This document shows positions 56,567 through 64,000 of a DNA stretch of 64,000 nt, piece by piece. A program made the position numbers and the translations under genes. The number at the start of each line of letters is the position of its first letter. Position 1 is the stretch's first letter. The notes under the pieces were generated by a model, which was given only the letters and a program-made list of their open reading frames with translations, was not told the origin of the DNA and did not search any database. Source of the stretch: Sphingobium quisquiliarum P25 (GTDB lineage Bacteria; Pseudomonadota; Alphaproteobacteria; Sphingomonadales; Sphingomonadaceae); assembly GCF_000445065.1 (NCBI RefSeq), contig NZ_ATHO01000023.1, forward strand, positions 1-64,000. Reading direction: 5' to 3'.

Positions 56567-56668
56567 CCGTTCGCCCTGAGTAGGGGCTGAGCTTCTCGAA
56601 GTCCCGTATCGAAGGGGGCCTTCGATACGCCATTTCGACTTCGCTCAATGGCTACTCAGGACGAACGG
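56567..56668. repeat. Imperfect palindromic repeat (sphingomonad REP-like), copy 1
   Basis: Begins CCGTTCGCCCTGAGTAGG and ends CTACTCAGGACGAACGG, with inner arms CTTCTCGAAGTCCCGTATCG and CGATACGCC. It can fold into a long stem with side arms and occupies the rpoB-rpoC spacer. Copy 2 is at 62210-62323. Confidence 0.85.
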
Positions 56669-56685
56669 TAATGGCACAGGCCGGT

Positions 56686-60849
<4,164 letters not shown>

Positions 60850-61182
60850 TGCGTATCCTGCCTGTTGCCTAAGCGTGTAATTCGTCGCATTTTTTCGCAT
60901 CGCAACGAAAATTCAGCCGGAGCGTTGGCGGCTAAAGGGTGATTCGCCCCTCTGCCGCCACGCAAAAAAGTGCGGGCCGGGGCTGTCCGATCCGCACTGT
61001 CAGCGTCTTGTGACCCGCCGCTTTCGCCCAATCCCGCCGGTTTCGCGCGCTAATCGAAGCCGGTCCCCGGGCGATCCGGGGGACGGCCGCCGCACCGCCC
61101 AAGGGCGGCATGACAGCCGGATTTCGAAACTGCATATAGAATGCCGTTCGCCCTTTGTGAAGGGGGGTGGGCTGCCTTCTGT
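60850..61182. other. rpoB upstream region
   Basis: A 333-base gap between the phosphate transporter and rpoB, both on the minus strand. It must carry the rpoBC promoter. A strong hairpin, GTCCCCGG (61063-61070) with CCGGGGGAC (61076-61084), may end transporter transcription. No small gene is seen, and the usual rplJ-rplL pair is absent here. Confidence 0.5.
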
Positions 61183-62184
61183 TCAGAACAATCGCGTAAG
61201 TTCGTAGAAGCCAGCGCCGATCAGCCCGGCGGCGGGCAGGGTGACGACCCAGGCGACGACGATGCTGGACGCCACGTTCCAGCGCACGGCCGACAGGCGG
61301 CGGGATGCGCCCACGCCCACGATCGCGCCGGTGATCGTGTGGGTGGTGGACACCGGCACGCCCAGATGCGTCGCCATGAACAGGGTGATGGCGCCGCCCG
61401 TTTCCGCGCAGAAGCCCTGCGCCGGGCTCAGCCGGGTGATCTTCGACCCCATCGTATGGACGATCTTCCATCCGCCCAGCAGCGTGCCGATGCCCATCGC
61501 CGCCTGGCAGGAGATCACCACCCAGAAGGGAACGTGGAAGCCGCCCTCCAGCATGCCCTGCGAATACAGCAGGACGGCGATGATCCCCATCGTCTTCTGC
61601 GCGTCGTTGCCGCCATGGCCCAGCGAGTAGAGCGAGGCCGACACGAGCTGGAGCTTGCGGAACACCCGGTCCGCCCCCTGCGGCGTGAAGCGGCGGAATA
61701 TCCAGCTGATGATCAGCACCAGGAACAGCGCCAGTATCAGGCCGATCGCGGGCGACATCACGATCGCGGCGCTGGTCTTGAACACGCCGCTCCACACCAC
61801 CGCGCCAAGGCCCGCCTTCGCCGTGCCCGCGCCCAGCAGGCCGCCGATCAGCGCATGGCTGCTGGAGGAGGGTATGCCCAGCGCCCAGGTGATCAGGTTC
61901 CACGCGATCGCGCCCATCAGCGCGCCGAAGATCACCTGCGGATCGATGATGCTCGCCTCGACAATGCCCTTGCCCACCGTCTCCGCCACATGAAGGCCGA
62001 AGAAGAGGAAGGCGATGAAGTTGAAGAAGGCCGCCCACGCGACCGCATATTGCGGCTTCAACACGCGCGTCGACACGATCGTCGCGATGGAATTGGCCGC
62101 ATCGTGCAGCCCGTTCAGAAAGTCGAAGGCAAGGGCGATGCCGATCAGCGCGATCAGCAGCGGGAAGGCGAGTTGGGCTTCCAT
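61183..62184 (-). CDS. PiT-family inorganic phosphate transporter
   Basis: A 333-residue membrane carrier with ten helices and the two PiT signatures: FDFLNGLHDAANSIATIVST near the N-terminus and GVPVSTTHTITGAIVGVG near the C-terminus. It takes up metal-phosphate by proton symport. It lies downstream of a Nudix-DUF47 gene; DUF47 proteins regularly pair with PiT transporters and regulate them. Confidence 0.92.
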   Translation of the reverse strand: MEAQLAFPLLIALIGIALAFDFLNGLHDAANSIATIVSTRVLKPQYAVAWAAFFNFIAFLFFGLHVAETVGKGIVEASIIDPQVIFGALMGAIAWNLITWALGIPSSSSHALIGGLLGAGTAKAGLGAVVWSGVFKTSAAIVMSPAIGLILALFLVLIISWIFRRFTPQGADRVFRKLQLVSASLYSLGHGGNDAQKTMGIIAVLLYSQGMLEGGFHVPFWVVISCQAAMGIGTLLGGWKIVHTMGSKITRLSPAQGFCAETGGAITLFMATHLGVPVSTTHTITGAIVGVGASRRLSAVRWNVASSIVVAWVVTLPAAGLIGAGFYELTRLF

Positions 62185-62209
62185 GAAACGAACGTCTACC
62201 CTTCAGATC

Positions 62210-62323
62210 CCGTTCGCACTGAGTAGCCGCTGAGCTTGCCGAAGCGGCGTATCGAAGCGCCGGGCCTGCGCGGCCCTTCGATACGGGCCTTCGACAGGCT
62301 CAGGCCCCACTCAGGACGAACGG
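62210..62323. repeat. Imperfect palindromic repeat (sphingomonad REP-like), copy 2
   Basis: Begins CCGTTCGCACTGAGTAGCCG and ends CCACTCAGGACGAACGG, with inner arms TTCGATACG and TGCCGAAGCGGCGTATCGAAG. Same family as copy 1 (56567-56668), here between the phosphate transporter and the DUF47 gene. Confidence 0.85.
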
Positions 62324-62339
62324 TGGTGGAGGCTTGTCA

Positions 62340-63455
62340 TCAAGCGTGGTCTATGACCAGACCGGAAATCTCGTTGGCGACGTCCTCGAACCTGTCGGTC
62401 ACCTTTTCCAGATGGGCGTAGATTTCGTTGCCGACGACGAAGTCCATCGGATTGCCCTGCCGCGCTTGGTTGTAGAGCGCTTTCAGGCCCGCCTCGTGCA
62501 ATATGTCGGCATGGCCTTCCAGCTTCACGAGCCGTTCGGTGAGGTCGTGCAGCCGGACAGAGTTGAGGTTGAGCGACCGCAGCAGCGGCATCGCTTCCGC
62601 CGTGATGCGCGCGCATTCCACGATCAGCGCGCTCATATCCTGCATCTGCGGCGCGAAATCCTTGACCTCGAACAGGGCGATGGCCTTCGCGGTCTGGTTC
62701 ATCTGGTCGATGGCATCGTCCATCACGCCGATCAGGCCCGTGATCGCGCTGCGGTCGAACGGCGTCACGAAGATGCGGCGCACATCCTGCAACACTTCGC
62801 GGATGATATCGTCCGCCTCATGCTCGCGCGCGGAGATTTCCGCGATGTGCGCATCCATGTCCGGCCCGCCTTTCAGCAGCCGGGCGAGCGCGTCCGCCCC
62901 CGCGACCAGCATCGCGGCATGATCCTCAAACTGTTCGAAAAAGCGGCCCTGCTTGGGCATCAGCGCGTGAAACCAGCGCAGCATTCCAGTCCTTTCGCCT
63001 TGCCATTCCCTGATCCGCAGCAAAATCCGAAAGAACCAGCCGGGATTACGCGGCGGCTCGCGAAAGGCCGCGATGATGGATTGGAGATCGGGTTCGTCTA
63101 CCGCCTTCGCGGCCTCGGCGACCGGAAACCAGCGCAGTTCCCTCTGCCCCTGTTCGGGCCATTGCGGCAACTGGCCCGTCACCGCAAGGGGGAAAACGTC
63201 GACCGTCGCCTCGCGCGTGCCGCCCTTGCGCCGCCGCTTGTCATAGCGGTAGCGGCCCAGCGGCGCGGGGCAGGCGATGCCGTGAATGCCCGCTTCCTCA
63301 TAGGCTTCCAGCTCCGCGGCGCGGTGCCCGGCCATGCCCTTGATCCGGTTGCCCTTGGGAATGACCCATCGCCGCGTGTCGCGCGACGTGATCAGCAGGA
63401 TTCGCATCGATCCCTGGGCGTCGGTGGCGTAGGGAAGGGCGGCGATCTGGCGCAT
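62340..63455 (-). CDS. Fusion of a Nudix domain and a DUF47 (PhoU-like) domain
   Basis: A 371-residue two-domain protein. Residues 1-140 form a Nudix hydrolase of the type acting on inositol or nucleoside polyphosphates (RDTRRWVIPKGNRIKGMAGH). Its Nudix box keeps Glu, Glu-Glu and Gly (ELEAYEEAGI) but has Met and Leu where the first Glu and the Arg are usual. Residues 160-371 are a DUF47 helical domain (SAREHEADDIIREVLQDVRR, MDDAIDQMNQTAKA). DUF47 alone is usual next to PiT; the fusion suggests pyrophosphate-type signals are read together with phosphate uptake. ATG at 63455 with GGAGG upstream. Confidence 0.85.
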   Translation of the reverse strand: MRQIAALPYATDAQGSMRILLITSRDTRRWVIPKGNRIKGMAGHRAAELEAYEEAGIHGIACPAPLGRYRYDKRRRKGGTREATVDVFPLAVTGQLPQWPEQGQRELRWFPVAEAAKAVDEPDLQSIIAAFREPPRNPGWFFRILLRIREWQGERTGMLRWFHALMPKQGRFFEQFEDHAAMLVAGADALARLLKGGPDMDAHIAEISAREHEADDIIREVLQDVRRIFVTPFDRSAITGLIGVMDDAIDQMNQTAKAIALFEVKDFAPQMQDMSALIVECARITAEAMPLLRSLNLNSVRLHDLTERLVKLEGHADILHEAGLKALYNQARQGNPMDFVVGNEIYAHLEKVTDRFEDVANEISGLVIDHA

Positions 63456-63568
63456 CACCAGACCTCCGGCGCGGTCTGGCCCTTGCCGCCAATCGCTGAT
63501 CGCCCCTCATCCATGATTGCGCTATGTAACGAAACCGTCACACAGCGCAATCAACTAGGTTTATCGAT

Positions 63569-64000
63569 TCAGATGGACAGGCGCGCCGTGACGCGGATGT
63601 CACGCCCGGCCAGCGGGGCGAAATCCTTGAGCACGCTGGCATGGCGTCGCGCTTCCACGTCGAAGATATTGTTCGCCGACAGGCTGATGGCCGTGCGGCT
63701 ATTGTCCTTGAACGGCTTGAACGACACCGAAGCGTTGACCAGTGTGAACCCGTCCGTGGGCGTTTCCGTTTCGGCGATCCGCCGCTGGGCAAAGCTATGT
63801 TCCACCTCCGCGCGCCAGCTTAGCCGGTCGTCCTGCAACTCGACGCCGCCCAGCAGCCGCAGCGGCGGGATCCTGACCGCAGGCCCGGAACCGGTGATGG
63901 TCGCCCGGACATAATCCGCCATGCCGTCCAGATTGACCGCATAGCCGCCGATCCGGCCCAGCTTCACCGACGCTTCGGCCTCGAACCCCAGATAGCGGGC
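63569..64000 (-). CDS. TonB-dependent receptor, C-terminal part (runs off the window)
   Basis: The last 143 residues of an outer-membrane beta-barrel. Typical end elements are visible: LNLDGMADYVRATI-like strands, LSANNIFDVEARRHAS and the closing DIRVTARLSI. The gene continues beyond the right edge. Transported substrate cannot be told. Confidence 0.85.
   Translation of the reverse strand, partial: ARYLGFEAEASVKLGRIGGYAVNLDGMADYVRATITGSGPAVRIPPLRLLGGVELQDDRLSWRAEVEHSFAQRRIAETETPTDGFTLVNASVSFKPFKDNSRTAISLSANNIFDVEARRHASVLKDFAPLAGRDIRVTARLSI

Overview
The window looks like a sphingomonad (Alphaproteobacteria, Sphingobium/Sphingomonas/Novosphingobium type). The evidence is high-GC coding, alphaproteobacterial rpoB/rpoC, many TonB-dependent receptors, and the CCGTTCG...CGAACGG palindromic repeats typical of that group. 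The species cannot be named from the sequence alone. Roughly the first 45 kb is a mosaic mobile/accessory region and the last 19 kb is chromosomal backbone.

1-7.8 kb: a Tn7-like transposition module on the minus strand (small ORF, tnsA, tnsB, start of a tnsC-like gene running off the window). A divergent pair follows: a degenerate TnsB-like protein and a SIR2-like (DUF4917-type) protein. A second degenerate TnsB-like paralog faces them. A truncated IS630-type element closes this part.

7.9-34.9 kb: a thiol/sulfide and envelope-stress island bounded by two truncated IS elements. It holds a two-component system, an Scs-like disulfide operon (TlpA-, DsbA- and DsbD-like), DsrE, metallo-beta-lactamase (MBL)-rhodanese and methyltransferase genes, and an RND efflux tripartite operon. 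It also holds a sulfide:quinone-reductase-like flavoprotein with a 5'-nucleotidase-family protein, a 1-Cys peroxiredoxin, and a divergent pair of operons. One of these is peroxiredoxin-ArsR. The other is persulfide dioxygenase, two YeeE/YedE proteins, a phosphatase-SQR fusion, TauE, and a CIO-type cytochrome bd with its small subunit. Repeated TAAG-N5-CTTAAG boxes lie at the scs, RND and SQR-like promoters and suggest one regulon for the two-component system.

35-45.2 kb: a defence-like island. It has a broken SIR2 gene, an ArsR-family regulator with matching GTTC-N10-GAAC palindromes on either side, and a compact seven-gene operon. The operon encodes an unknown acidic protein, a DEDDh exonuclease, an unknown protein, an AAA+-like protein whose Walker motifs are lost, a three-domain ubiquitin-like protein, a ThiF/E1-like protein and an unknown protein. 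It is followed convergently by an intact SIR2 protein. Repeated TTAAGTAGC sites upstream of that SIR2 gene, next to an orphan terminator, are a candidate transposon end. The ubiquitin-like/dead-AAA/exonuclease operon is my best candidate for an undescribed system.

45.2-64 kb: backbone. O-methyltransferase and TetR regulator (divergent), TonB and TonB-dependent receptor opposite a DUF4198 and EF-hand pair with a candidate Fur box between, tRNA-Gln(CTG), rpoC and rpoB, a PiT phosphate transporter with an unusual Nudix-DUF47 fusion, and the 3' end of another TonB-dependent receptor.
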